DNA of 26,995 bases from positions 1 through 26,995 of IMG/VR virus record IMGVR_UViG_3300046506_000206; one strand, written 5' to 3'. The translations under genes were made by a program, and so were the position numbers. This DNA comes from a virus. The notes under the pieces are model-generated. The model was not told the DNA's origin, searched no databases, and saw only the letters and a list, made by a program, of their open reading frames with translations. This document shows positions 20,217 through 26,995 of this stretch, one piece after another. Within the stretch, counting starts at the first letter, position 1; every line of letters begins with the position of its first letter.

Positions 20217-20461
20217 CTCAACCAAATTCCTCCGGCCCGCGTAATGATCGCTTAGGCGACACCGCTCACCGGAGCAGGCGAACACCCCGACCCGCGTTAC
20301 AGCCGTCGCTCGCCTGTAAAAATCGTTTGCTCACCACGCAGATAGCATGGGAGCCACCAAGCCCGCCCCGAAAGGTCAGCGGGCTTTTCTCATTGGGCCG
20401 CAAGATCGCAAGCCAACCGCCCTATAACCGCGCCCGATCGGGCAACATAGGGAGTATCACC
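20217..20461 (+). other. Late leader RNA region, no ORF
   Basis: This segment between the late promoter and the first late gene has no ORF with a ribosome binding site. It has a CAGGCGA/TCGCCTG pairing at about 20273-20318 and the tR'-like terminator at 20359-20388. A transcript stopping there would be about 170 nt, comparable to the 194-nt lambda 6S RNA. Confidence 0.5.
20359..20388 (+). terminator. Intrinsic terminator tR'-like
   Basis: AAGCCCGC (20359-20366) pairs perfectly with GCGGGCTT (20379-20386), followed by TTCT. It sits about 140 nt downstream of the late promoter start and upstream of every late gene, as expected for a terminator that Q must override. Confidence 0.75.
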
Positions 20462-20707
20462 ATGGTCGACAAAGTCGTTGCCAAGATGCGGTGCCACAGC
20501 ACCGAAACCACCAAGTACAACGAAACCTTCCAGACGCACAAGATGAAGCTTGGCCCGATCTACGGCAAGGAAGGCGAGAACAAAGACTTCAACGACGCAA
20601 CGCCTTCGGGCGAGTGCTGGATGCAGATCAGCGATGGTCGCCCAGCTGCCGACTTCTTCAAGCCCGGCAAGAGCTACTACGTCACCTTCACTGAAGCGCC
20701 GGACTGA
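20462..20707 (+). CDS. Small phage protein at the head of the late operon (81 aa)
   Basis: ATG 20462 follows ATAGGGAGTATCACC. The product is beta-rich (VAKMRCHSTETTKYNETF, LGPIYGKEGENKDFNDATPS, DFFKPGKSYYVTFTEAPD). The ending FFKPGKxYYVxFTEAP is familiar from short proteins in siphophage genomes whose role is not established to my knowledge. It is probably virion- or assembly-related given the late position, but no function is assigned. Confidence 0.75.
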   Translation: MVDKVVAKMRCHSTETTKYNETFQTHKMKLGPIYGKEGENKDFNDATPSGECWMQISDGRPAADFFKPGKSYYVTFTEAPD

Positions 20708-20751
20708 TTGCCGGGCACACGAATCTCCTCCTCAACATCTTTGGGGCTTTG

Positions 20752-20790
20752 GCCGCCTGCCGCAGAAATGCGCGGGCGGCTCTCTTTATT
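20752..20790 (+). terminator. Hairpin with T-rich tail, possible terminator
   Basis: GCCGCC (20752-20757) pairs with GGCGGC (20775-20780), enclosing an inner CGCA-GAAA-TGCG stem, followed by TCTCTTTATT. The late genes continue downstream, so it must be read through or attenuate expression. Confidence 0.5.
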
Positions 20791-20802
20791 CTAGGTGGGC
20801 AC

Positions 20803-20892
20803 ATGACCAAGCAAGCGCTCGGCACATGGAAGCTGATTTGCCTCCAGCTGCATCGCCTCCAGCGCCACACCGCCGAGACGAGGAAAGCATGA
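20803..20892 (+). CDS. 29-residue ORF
   Basis: ATG 20803 follows TAGGTGGGCAC, and the stop overlaps the next gene as ATGA. The product is basic and helical (MTKQALGTWKLICLQLHRLQ, then RHTAETRKA). Support is the ribosome binding site and coupling only. Confidence 0.45.
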   Translation: MTKQALGTWKLICLQLHRLQRHTAETRKA

Positions 20893-21092
20893 AGCCATCC
20901 CACTACCGCGCCATGCTCGACCGCGCCATCCGCGACGGCAACGGTGAGGTGCTGGATTCGATGTGCAACGTCCTCGCTGAGAACGAGAGCGCCAAGGCGA
21001 TGCTGATCCAAAAGGGCTACGGCCCGGCGCGTGCACCGATTGACACCATCGTCCGGCAGGTGCCGTTGCGGCATGCGCCTAAAGACGCTTAA
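20889..21092 (+). CDS. Small hypothetical protein (67 aa)
   Basis: ATG 20889 is preceded by GAGGAAAGC and overlaps the upstream stop. The product is helical (MKPSHYRAMLDRAIRDGNGE, VLDSMCNVLAENESAKAMLI). Its 3' end overlaps the HNH gene start by 20 nt. It has no recognised domain; the position between late promoter and packaging genes suggests a minor packaging-related role. Confidence 0.55.
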   Translation: MKPSHYRAMLDRAIRDGNGEVLDSMCNVLAENESAKAMLIQKGYGPARAPIDTIVRQVPLRHAPKDA

Positions 21093-21399
21093 GCCGCGGC
21101 TGCAGGCGGCCAACCTCTCTCGCTTGCAGTCGCTTCCAACTGGGGCGGTCGAGCGTAAGCGGGGAAGTGCCGGTGTGCGCGATCGCCAGCGCATCAAGGA
21201 TCGTGACTGCGGCCTGTGCCAGCAGTGCCGGCTCGATGGCAAGGTGACCTTGGGCGACGCGGTCGATCACAAGGTCCCGCTCTGGGCTGGCGGGTCCGAC
21301 GAGGACGCGAACAAATGGCTGCTCTGCGATCCCTGCCACGATGCCAAGACCGCCCTGGAGGCCGCTCAGCGGGCCTCGGGCGGGCTCGGCATGGGGTAG
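21073..21399 (+). CDS. HNH endonuclease
   Basis: The 108-residue protein has a zinc-bound HNH fold: CGLCQQC (Cys46, 49 and 52), the DH motif AVDHKVPLWAGG (His66), Asn80 in DEDANKWLLC, and CDPCHDAKT (Cys85, Cys88, His89). HNH proteins of this size lie directly upstream of terminase genes in many HK97-like cos phages, where gp74-type enzymes act with terminase in cutting concatemers. Gene order here (HNH, cos-like sequence, small terminase, large terminase, portal, protease, capsid) is exactly that. The basic N-terminus (MRLKTLKPRLQ) would assist DNA contact. Confidence 0.9.
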   Translation: MRLKTLKPRLQAANLSRLQSLPTGAVERKRGSAGVRDRQRIKDRDCGLCQQCRLDGKVTLGDAVDHKVPLWAGGSDEDANKWLLCDPCHDAKTALEAAQRASGGLGMG

Positions 21400-21480
21400 G
21401 GGAGGGTCAAAGTCTGGGGCTTCTTGGCCCTGGACACCACTAGGTTCCTCACGCACAGAAAATATCCCCCTCCAAGGAGT
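21400..21480. other. Candidate cos packaging site
   Basis: The 87-nt gap between HNH nuclease and small terminase has no gene. It contains a GGGTCAAAGTCTGGGGC block, a GGACACCACTAGG block, then CCTCACGCACAGAAAAT and a C-run. This resembles, from memory, the cos regions of HNH-terminase phages and prophages. The exact nicking position cannot be seen from sequence. Confidence 0.5.
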
Positions 21481-21486
21481 TGTTAA

Positions 21487-21975
21487 ATGGCTTTAACAGG
21501 CAAGAAGCGAGCCTTCGCCAATGCCGTGTTGGCCGGGCTCTCCAACAAACAGGCGGCCGTCAAGGCCGGGTACAGCATCAAGACCGCGGGGCCGGCAGGT
21601 TCGCGGCTGGCGAAGGATCCGGACGTCGTTGCGCATCTGGCGGCGCTGCGCAAGAAGGGTGGCAAGGAAGTTGAGCAGCGGATGGACAAGGCGGCACCGG
21701 TTGTCGTCGAGCCGCCGCCGAAGCCGACCTTCGACATCAACTTGGCGCTGATGCACACGGATCCTCGGGCATTCCTGATGGCGGCGATGAACGACGGCGC
21801 GCTCGAGCCGAGACAGCGCATTGATGCGGCCAAGGCGCTGATGCCGTTTATGCACCAGAAGCTGGGCGAGGGCGGGAAGAAGGACCAGAAGCAAGCTGCG
21901 GCCGAAAAGGTCGCGAGCCGGTTTGCTGCCGGCGCACCGCCTAAGCTGGTGGCAGCTGGCGGCAAGAAGATCTGA
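21487..21975 (+). CDS. terS: Phage terminase small subunit
   Basis: ATG 21487 follows CAAGGAG. The 162-residue protein begins with the Terminase_2-type DNA-binding helix-turn-helix (KKRAFANAVLAGLSNKQAAV, KAGYSIKTAGPAGSRLAKDP, DVVAHLAALRKKG). A central linker rich in Pro and a helical oligomerisation region (LMHTDPRAFLMAAMNDGALE, QRIDAAKALMPFMHQKL) follow. It recognises the cos region and recruits the large subunit. Its stop overlaps the large-subunit start (TGATG). Confidence 0.9.
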   Translation: MALTGKKRAFANAVLAGLSNKQAAVKAGYSIKTAGPAGSRLAKDPDVVAHLAALRKKGGKEVEQRMDKAAPVVVEPPPKPTFDINLALMHTDPRAFLMAAMNDGALEPRQRIDAAKALMPFMHQKLGEGGKKDQKQAAAEKVASRFAAGAPPKLVAAGGKKI

Positions 21976-23660
21976 TGATGGAATGGACCACCGCTTGCCT
22001 AGACTGGGAGCAAAGGCTGATTGGCGGGCATTCGATCATCCCGGCCCCGATCTTCGCCGACCAGGCAGCGCAAGCCGTCGCCATTTTCAAGGAATTGCAT
22101 GTCGTTGACCTGCCTGGCAAGCCGACCTTTGGCGAGTGCTCCGAAGAATGGGTATTCGACTTCGTGTCGGCCATCTTTGGCGGCTACGATGCGGATACCG
22201 GCAAGCAGCTGATCCGCGAGTACGGACTGCTGATCAGTAAAAAGAACACGAAATCGACGATCGCGGCCGGCATCATGCTCACCGCCCTGATCCTGTGCTG
22301 GCGCGAGGAGGAAGAGCACCTGATCCTGGCGCCGACCAAGGAAGTGGCTGACAACAGCTTCAAGCCCGCCGCGAGCATGATCCGCGAGGACGACGAGCTC
22401 AAGGCGCTGTTCCACATTCAGGACCATATCCGCACCATCACGCACCGCGTGAACCGGAACAGCCTGAAAGTGGTGGCCGCCGATACGGATACGGTGTCCG
22501 GCAAGAAATCGGGCAAGATCCTCGTCGATGAGCTGTGGCTGTTCGGCAAGCGCTCCAACGCCGAAGCGATGTTCATGGAAGCGCTGGGCGGGCAGGTATC
22601 GCGCGACGAGGGGTGGGTCATCTACCTGACCACACAGAGCGACGAGCCGCCGGCCGGGGTGTTCAAGGAGCGGCTGGATTACTGGCGCGACGTGCGGGAC
22701 GGGAAAATCGAGGACCGCAAAACCCTCGGCATCCTGTACGAGTTCCCGGCTGCCATGGTGAAAAGCAAGGCCTACACCGATCCGGCAAACTTCTACATCA
22801 CGAATCCGAACATCGGCCGCTCGGTCAGCGCCGAATGGCTTGAAGACAACCTTCGCAAGAACCAGGCGAAGACGGACGGCGCCTTCCAGCAGTTCCTGGC
22901 GAAACACCTCAACATCGAGATCGGCCTGAACTTGCGTTCGGACCGCTGGGCCGGCGCGGACTTCTGGGAGGAGGCCGGCGACGAGAACGTCACACTCGAC
23001 TACCTGCTCGAGCGCAGCGAAGTGGTAGTCCCGGGCATCGACGGCGGCGGATTGGATGACCTGCTGGGCCTGAGCCTGGTTGGGCGCGAGCGCGATACCG
23101 GCCGCTGGCTCACCTGGAGCCACGCCTGGGCTCACGAGATCGTGCTCGAGCGCCGCAAGGAAATCGCGCCGATGCTGCTCGACTTCGAGGCTGCAGGGCA
23201 TCTGACGATCGTGAAGATGCCGGGCGACGACGTGGAAGCGCTGGCCGACATCATCTGTCGTGTGCGCGACGCCGGCTTGCTGCCGGAAGAGCATGCGATC
23301 GGGGTCGATGCCGCCGGCATCACCGACATCGTCGACGAGCTGGTGTCGGACGAGCGCGGAATTGATATCAAACAGATCGTCGCGATCCAGCAGGGCTGGA
23401 AGCTCAACGGTGCAATCAAGACCACCGAGCGCAAGGTCGCAGGCAAGACCCTGGCGCACGGCAAGCAGCCTTTGATGGCCTGGTGCGTCGGCAATGCCCG
23501 CATCGAGGACCGCGGCAACGCGATCTCGGTGACCAAGCAGGCATCCGGCAAGGCCAAGATCGATCCCCTGATGGCACTGTTCGACGCCGTGTCACTGATG
23601 ATGCTGAACCCGGTCGCGATGTCAGCCACCTCAATCTACGAGCAAGGGGTAACCATATGA
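21975..23660 (+). CDS. terL: Phage terminase large subunit (HK97/Terminase_1 type)
   Basis: The 561-residue protein is the expected length. The ATPase part has a Walker A variant ISKKNTKST (87-95), Walker B KILVDELWLFG (181-191) and the coupling segment VIYLTTQSDEPPAGVF. The nuclease part begins near 350 with VPGIDGGGLDDLLGLSL, supplying acidic metal ligands, and continues through AIGVDAAGITDIVDELV. It packages DNA into proheads and cuts concatemers at cos. It is coupled to the next gene by ATGA. Confidence 0.95.
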   Translation: MMEWTTACLDWEQRLIGGHSIIPAPIFADQAAQAVAIFKELHVVDLPGKPTFGECSEEWVFDFVSAIFGGYDADTGKQLIREYGLLISKKNTKSTIAAGIMLTALILCWREEEEHLILAPTKEVADNSFKPAASMIREDDELKALFHIQDHIRTITHRVNRNSLKVVAADTDTVSGKKSGKILVDELWLFGKRSNAEAMFMEALGGQVSRDEGWVIYLTTQSDEPPAGVFKERLDYWRDVRDGKIEDRKTLGILYEFPAAMVKSKAYTDPANFYITNPNIGRSVSAEWLEDNLRKNQAKTDGAFQQFLAKHLNIEIGLNLRSDRWAGADFWEEAGDENVTLDYLLERSEVVVPGIDGGGLDDLLGLSLVGRERDTGRWLTWSHAWAHEIVLERRKEIAPMLLDFEAAGHLTIVKMPGDDVEALADIICRVRDAGLLPEEHAIGVDAAGITDIVDELVSDERGIDIKQIVAIQQGWKLNGAIKTTERKVAGKTLAHGKQPLMAWCVGNARIEDRGNAISVTKQASGKAKIDPLMALFDAVSLMMLNPVAMSATSIYEQGVTI

Positions 23661-23818
23661 AATCGCTCGATTGGGCAACACTACTCGCTGGCGTCGCCGG
23701 GCTGGGCCTGCTCACCGTCGGTGCCGCCATGATCTATCGCCCGGCCGGTTTTCTCGTGTCCGGCGTCGGCTTGCTGGCCTGGTCCTACGTCGTTGCGCGC
23801 GCCGCCAGCAAAGGGTAA
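23657..23818 (+). CDS. Small two-helix membrane protein
   Basis: ATG 23657 overlaps the terminase stop. Two hydrophobic segments (LLAGVAGLGLLTVGAAMIY and GFLVSGVGLLAWSYVVARA) fill most of the 53 residues. Small membrane proteins are often encoded between terminase and portal; the role is not known. Confidence 0.65.
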   Translation: MKSLDWATLLAGVAGLGLLTVGAAMIYRPAGFLVSGVGLLAWSYVVARAASKG

Positions 23819-23821
23819 CGG

Positions 23822-25066
23822 ATGTTCACCAGACAGTTTTTTAGCTCGCAGCCAACAGGCGGCAGCGGCGGCTGGCTGTCCGGGCTGGGAGGCACCCGGT
23901 CCGAGGCCGGCCCGCTGGTAACCATCCAGTCCGCGCTATCGCTGACGGCCCTGCAGGCCTGCGTGACGCTGCTCTCCGAGAGCGTGGCGCAGCTGCCGGT
24001 GGAGCTTTTCCGGCGCAAGGGCGATGGCCAGCGCGAGCCGGCGCGCGACCACAAGCTTTATCGGGTCGTCGCCTGGGAGCCGAATGAATGGCAAACGGCG
24101 TTCGAGTACCGCGAGCAAAGCCAAGTCTCGGCCGGCTCGCGCGGGAACTCCTACAGCCTGATCTCGCGCGACTCGGACGGAACGCCCAACGCGCTGTACC
24201 CGGTTGCGGCGGAAACTGTTCAGGTGCTGAAGGGCCCCGACCTGCGTCCGTATTACCGTATCGACGGCGGCGAGCCGCTGCCGCAGCGAATGATCCACCA
24301 CGTGCGGTGGATGGGCCTGAACAGCTATGTCGGCCTGTCGCCGATCATGTTGCACGCAAACGCGATCGGCCACGCCCAGGCGATCCAACAGTACGCCGCC
24401 AAGTCGTTCCTCAACGGGACCGCGCTGTCGGGCGTAATCGAACGCCCGCGGGAGAGTGCGCCGATCAAGGATCAGGCCGTCATCGACCGGCTGATCGACC
24501 AATGGGCGCAGCGCTACAGCGGCAGCACCAACGCCAAAAAGGTCGCCATGCTGCAGGAGGGCATGACGTTCAAGGCGCTGTCGATGACCAACGTCGACGC
24601 CGAGCTGATCGGTGCGCTGAAGCTGACCTCGCTCGAGATCGCCAGGATCTACAAGGTCCCGCCGCACATGATCGGCGAGCTCGACAAGGCCACGTTCTCG
24701 AACATCGAGCACCAGGCCATCCAGTTCGTTATCTACACCCTGCTGCCGTGGATCAAGCGGCACGAACAGGCAATGATGCGCGACCTGCTGCTGCCGAGCG
24801 AGCGGGCGGAATACTACATCGAGTTCAACGTCTCCGGCCTGCTGCGCGGCGACCAGAAATCGCGCTACGAGGCCTACGCGGTCGCGCGCCAGTGGGGCTG
24901 GCTGTCGGTCAACGACATCCGTCGACTCGAAAATCTGCCGCCCGTGACTGGTGGCGACGTCTATCTGCAACCACTGAACATGGTCGACGCGGCCAAGCCG
25001 TTGCCCACCGTGCCGCCGCAGGCCAGCGCCGAGCAGCTGGCCGAAATTAAAGGGATCCTCGCATGA
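23822..25066 (+). CDS. HK97-type portal protein
   Basis: The 414-residue protein has the family hallmarks: SALSLTALQACVTLLSESVA near residues 38-57, LPVELFRR, WEPNEWQTAFEYREQ, MGLNSYVGLSPI, and late IARIYKVPPHMIGELDKATF with NIEHQAIQFVIYTLLPWIKR. It ends with RLENLPPVTGGD. It forms the dodecameric ring at the capsid vertex through which DNA enters. Neighbours are terminase and protease as expected, with an ATGA-type overlap to the protease. Confidence 0.95.
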   Translation: MFTRQFFSSQPTGGSGGWLSGLGGTRSEAGPLVTIQSALSLTALQACVTLLSESVAQLPVELFRRKGDGQREPARDHKLYRVVAWEPNEWQTAFEYREQSQVSAGSRGNSYSLISRDSDGTPNALYPVAAETVQVLKGPDLRPYYRIDGGEPLPQRMIHHVRWMGLNSYVGLSPIMLHANAIGHAQAIQQYAAKSFLNGTALSGVIERPRESAPIKDQAVIDRLIDQWAQRYSGSTNAKKVAMLQEGMTFKALSMTNVDAELIGALKLTSLEIARIYKVPPHMIGELDKATFSNIEHQAIQFVIYTLLPWIKRHEQAMMRDLLLPSERAEYYIEFNVSGLLRGDQKSRYEAYAVARQWGWLSVNDIRRLENLPPVTGGDVYLQPLNMVDAAKPLPTVPPQASAEQLAEIKGILA

Positions 25067-26022
25067 AAAACCGTTTCCGCATCACGAGCATGATCTTCAA
25101 TCAGCCGCTGATGGTCACTGAAGCGATGCTCGACCAGGCCGCGCAGTGGGCGAACCAGCAGATGAGCCTCAACATCGTCAACCTGAGCATCAACGGCGCG
25201 CAGCCGCAGATGATGGAGGACGACGGCCCGATCGTGACCGAGGCCGCGCGCGCCGACGAGGCCCGTCGCCAGGCCGTCGCGGAGACCGGTGTATCGGTCA
25301 TCCCCATCCACGGCGTCCTGGTCAGCCGCAGCATGCAGATGAACCCCTGCGAGACGATGACCAGCTACGAGCAGGTCCGGGCGCAGGTCAGCGCCGCGCT
25401 GGCGGATCCTGCCGTCGAGCACATCGCTTTCGATATCGACAGCCCGGGCGGCAGCACGACCGGCGCGTTCGAGCTGGCCGACTTCCTGTTCGAGGCCCGC
25501 GCCGTCAAGCCGATGAGCGCGATCGTCAACTTCAGCGCCTATTCGGCCGGCTACCTGCTCGCCTCGGCCATCGGCGACGTCTCGATGTCGCGCACCTCCG
25601 GCGTTGGTTCGGTTGGCGTGATTGCCAAGCACCTGGACCAGTCCGCCCGCAACGAGCAGATGGGCGTCAAGGTGACCACCGTCTACGCCGGCGCCCACAA
25701 GAACGACATGACCCCGCACGAACCGTTGTCGGAACAGTCGCTACAGTTCCTGACCGATATGGTGCAAAGCTACTACACCCAGTTCGTCGATGCGGTAGCC
25801 AAGTACCGCGGGGTCGGCGCCGACGCCGTGCGCGGCACCGAGGCCGGCATCTTCCTCGGCCAGAAGGGCGTGGACATCGGCTTCGCCGACCGCATCGAAA
25901 CGCCGCAGGCCGCCGCTGACCGCATCGCCGCCCAAGCGCGCCAGGCCCGCGCCGCGCGCACTGCAAAGCATTCTTCCGTCGGCGCTCGAGCGCGTGCGAT
26001 GGCACTTCAGACCCAAATTTGA
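25063..26022 (+). CDS. S49-family prohead protease (SppA/ClpP fold)
   Basis: The 319-residue protein contains GVSVIPIHGVLVSRS (76-90), FDIDSPGGSTTGAFELADFL (123-142), NFSAYSAGYLLASA (156-169), where Ser161 is the likely nucleophile, and TSGVGSVGVIAKHLD (178-192) with a possible catalytic Lys. Phage S49 proteases cleave the capsid delta domain and themselves during head maturation. The capsid protein downstream has such a delta domain. No separate scaffold gene is seen, consistent with the delta domain acting as scaffold. Confidence 0.92.
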   Translation: MKNRFRITSMIFNQPLMVTEAMLDQAAQWANQQMSLNIVNLSINGAQPQMMEDDGPIVTEAARADEARRQAVAETGVSVIPIHGVLVSRSMQMNPCETMTSYEQVRAQVSAALADPAVEHIAFDIDSPGGSTTGAFELADFLFEARAVKPMSAIVNFSAYSAGYLLASAIGDVSMSRTSGVGSVGVIAKHLDQSARNEQMGVKVTTVYAGAHKNDMTPHEPLSEQSLQFLTDMVQSYYTQFVDAVAKYRGVGADAVRGTEAGIFLGQKGVDIGFADRIETPQAAADRIAAQARQARAARTAKHSSVGARARAMALQTQI

Positions 26023-26044
26023 CCGCGTTCGCGGACAAGCAACC

Positions 26045-26068
26045 AAAGCCGCCTCCGGGCGGCTTTTT
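26045..26068 (+). terminator. Intrinsic terminator between protease and capsid genes
   Basis: AAAGCCGCC-TCCG-GGCGGCTTT forms a perfect 9-bp hairpin running into a TTTTT tract. It probably tunes transcription or mRNA ends so that capsid is made at a different level; late antitermination could let polymerase pass. Confidence 0.8.
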
Positions 26069-26088
26069 CCATTCTAGGAGAGGCAAAT

Positions 26089-26995
26089 ATGCCAACCATC
26101 AACGAGCTCCGCAGCGAACGCGCCAAGGTCAATGACCGCGTCCAGGCTCTGGCCAAGGTCGAAGCGGACGGCGGTCAACTGAACGCCGAGCAGCTGCAAG
26201 AGTTCACCGGCCTGCAAGCCAAATTCGACGACCTGACCGCCCAGATCGGCCGCATGGAATCCGCCGAGCGCCTGGCCGCCACGGCCGCCGTGCCGGTCGA
26301 TCGTGCGCACGCCAGCGCCCACCAGCCGAACGCGCCGCCGGCGTCCGCCAGCGTGCCGGCTACCCCGCGCGCCCCGGACATGCCGGGCGCCAAGATGTCG
26401 CGCATGGTCCGCGCCCTCGTCGTCGCCCAGGGCAACCAGCAGGCGGCCGCCAAGTTCGCGATGGACAACCAGTTCGGCGAAGACGTGGCGATGGCGCTCA
26501 ACACCCTGACCCCGGGCGCCGGCGGCGTGTTGGTTCCGGAGAACATGGCGCGCGAAGTCATCGAGCTGTGGCGCCCGAAATCGGTTGTGCGGCGCCTGGG
26601 CGCGCGCTCGATCCCGCTGAATAACGGCAACATCACCCTGCCGCGCCTGAAGGGCGGCGCGGTGGTCGGCTACATCGGTACCGAAACCGACATCCCCGTC
26701 ACTGGCCAGCAGTTCGACGACCTGAAGCTGACGAGCAAAAAGCTCGCGGCGCTGGTCCCGATCTCGAACGACCTGCTCGCGTACTCGGGCTCGAACCAGA
26801 ACGTCGACCGCATCGTCGTGGACGACCTGACCGCGTCGATGGGTGCGCGCGAAGACAAGGCCTTCATCCGCGACGACGGCACCAACAACACGCCGAAAGG
26901 CCTGCTGTTCTGGGCGCTGGCGGGCTTCAAGATCGCCGCCTCCGCCGGCGACACCCTGCAGAAGATCGAGACCGACCTGAACAAGGTCATCCTGG
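26089..26995 (+). CDS. HK97-type major capsid protein (3' end cut off)
   Basis: ATG 26089 follows AGGAGAGGC. The visible 302 codons contain an N-terminal coiled-coil delta domain (residues about 1-70, INELRSERAKVNDRVQALAK and LTAQIGRMESAERLAATAAV), a linker, then the HK97 fold (LNTLTPGAGGVLVPENMARE, VIELWRPKSVVRRLGARSIP, GYIGTETDIPVTGQQFDDLK, NDLLAYSGSNQNVDRIVVDD). The delta domain is removed by the S49 protease after assembly. The gene continues beyond the window. Confidence 0.95.
   Translation, partial: MPTINELRSERAKVNDRVQALAKVEADGGQLNAEQLQEFTGLQAKFDDLTAQIGRMESAERLAATAAVPVDRAHASAHQPNAPPASASVPATPRAPDMPGAKMSRMVRALVVAQGNQQAAAKFAMDNQFGEDVAMALNTLTPGAGGVLVPENMAREVIELWRPKSVVRRLGARSIPLNNGNITLPRLKGGAVVGYIGTETDIPVTGQQFDDLKLTSKKLAALVPISNDLLAYSGSNQNVDRIVVDDLTASMGAREDKAFIRDDGTNNTPKGLLFWALAGFKIAASAGDTLQKIETDLNKVIL

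Overview
The window is a piece of a temperate tailed bacteriophage or prophage with HK97-type head genes. GC is high (roughly 60-65% outside one AT-richer island), and the gene content and protein style point to a Burkholderiales host, perhaps an Oxalobacteraceae such as Massilia. That host assignment is inference. No host gene, tRNA, rRNA, IS element or CRISPR array was recognised.

Layout. (1) 1-3657, minus strand: a leftward early operon starting at a well-formed promoter (PL, 3629-3657). It encodes small orphan proteins, a frameshifted membrane protein, RdgC, a cysteine-rich zinc-knuckle ORF, and, running off the left edge, a C-type-lectin/FGE-fold protein that looks like the variable target of a diversity-generating retroelement (DGR). 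(2) 3700-4480, plus strand: a strongly structured region with no ORF, probably an RNA or long leader, then a small orphan gene. (3) 4577-5884: an AT-richer moron island with an Arc-type regulator and a secreted protein. (4) 6072-7672: the immunity switch, with a CI-like repressor, divergent Cro/YdaS-like and YdaT-like genes, and 15-bp operators shared between PR and the distant PL.

(5) 7775-17336, plus strand: a long, translationally coupled early operon. It holds a C5 cytosine methyltransferase with an eight-fold repeated insert, a DndC/PAPS-reductase-like PP-loop protein, a helicase-DNA-methyltransferase fusion, three small winged-helix candidates, a replication initiator-like protein and a DnaC-like loader. 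GC-rich hairpins stand wherever coupling is interrupted. (6) 17384-20145: a secreted Ser-rich membrane protein, a tyrosine integrase and a Q-like antiterminator. (7) 20181-20390: a PR'-tR'-like promoter, leader and terminator. (8) 20462-26995: the late operon, with a small conserved-looking protein, HNH nuclease, probable cos, small and large terminase, portal, S49 prohead protease and the start of the major capsid gene.

How it works together (inference). The repressor holds PL and PR off through common operators. Once PR fires, Cro/YdaS and YdaT set the decision and the rightward operon makes DNA-modification and replication proteins. Q then lets polymerase pass tR' into the packaging and head genes. 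The most unusual parts are the putative DGR target placed in the repressor-controlled PL operon, the unidentified structured RNA at 3747-4038, and the three-enzyme DNA-modification cluster.
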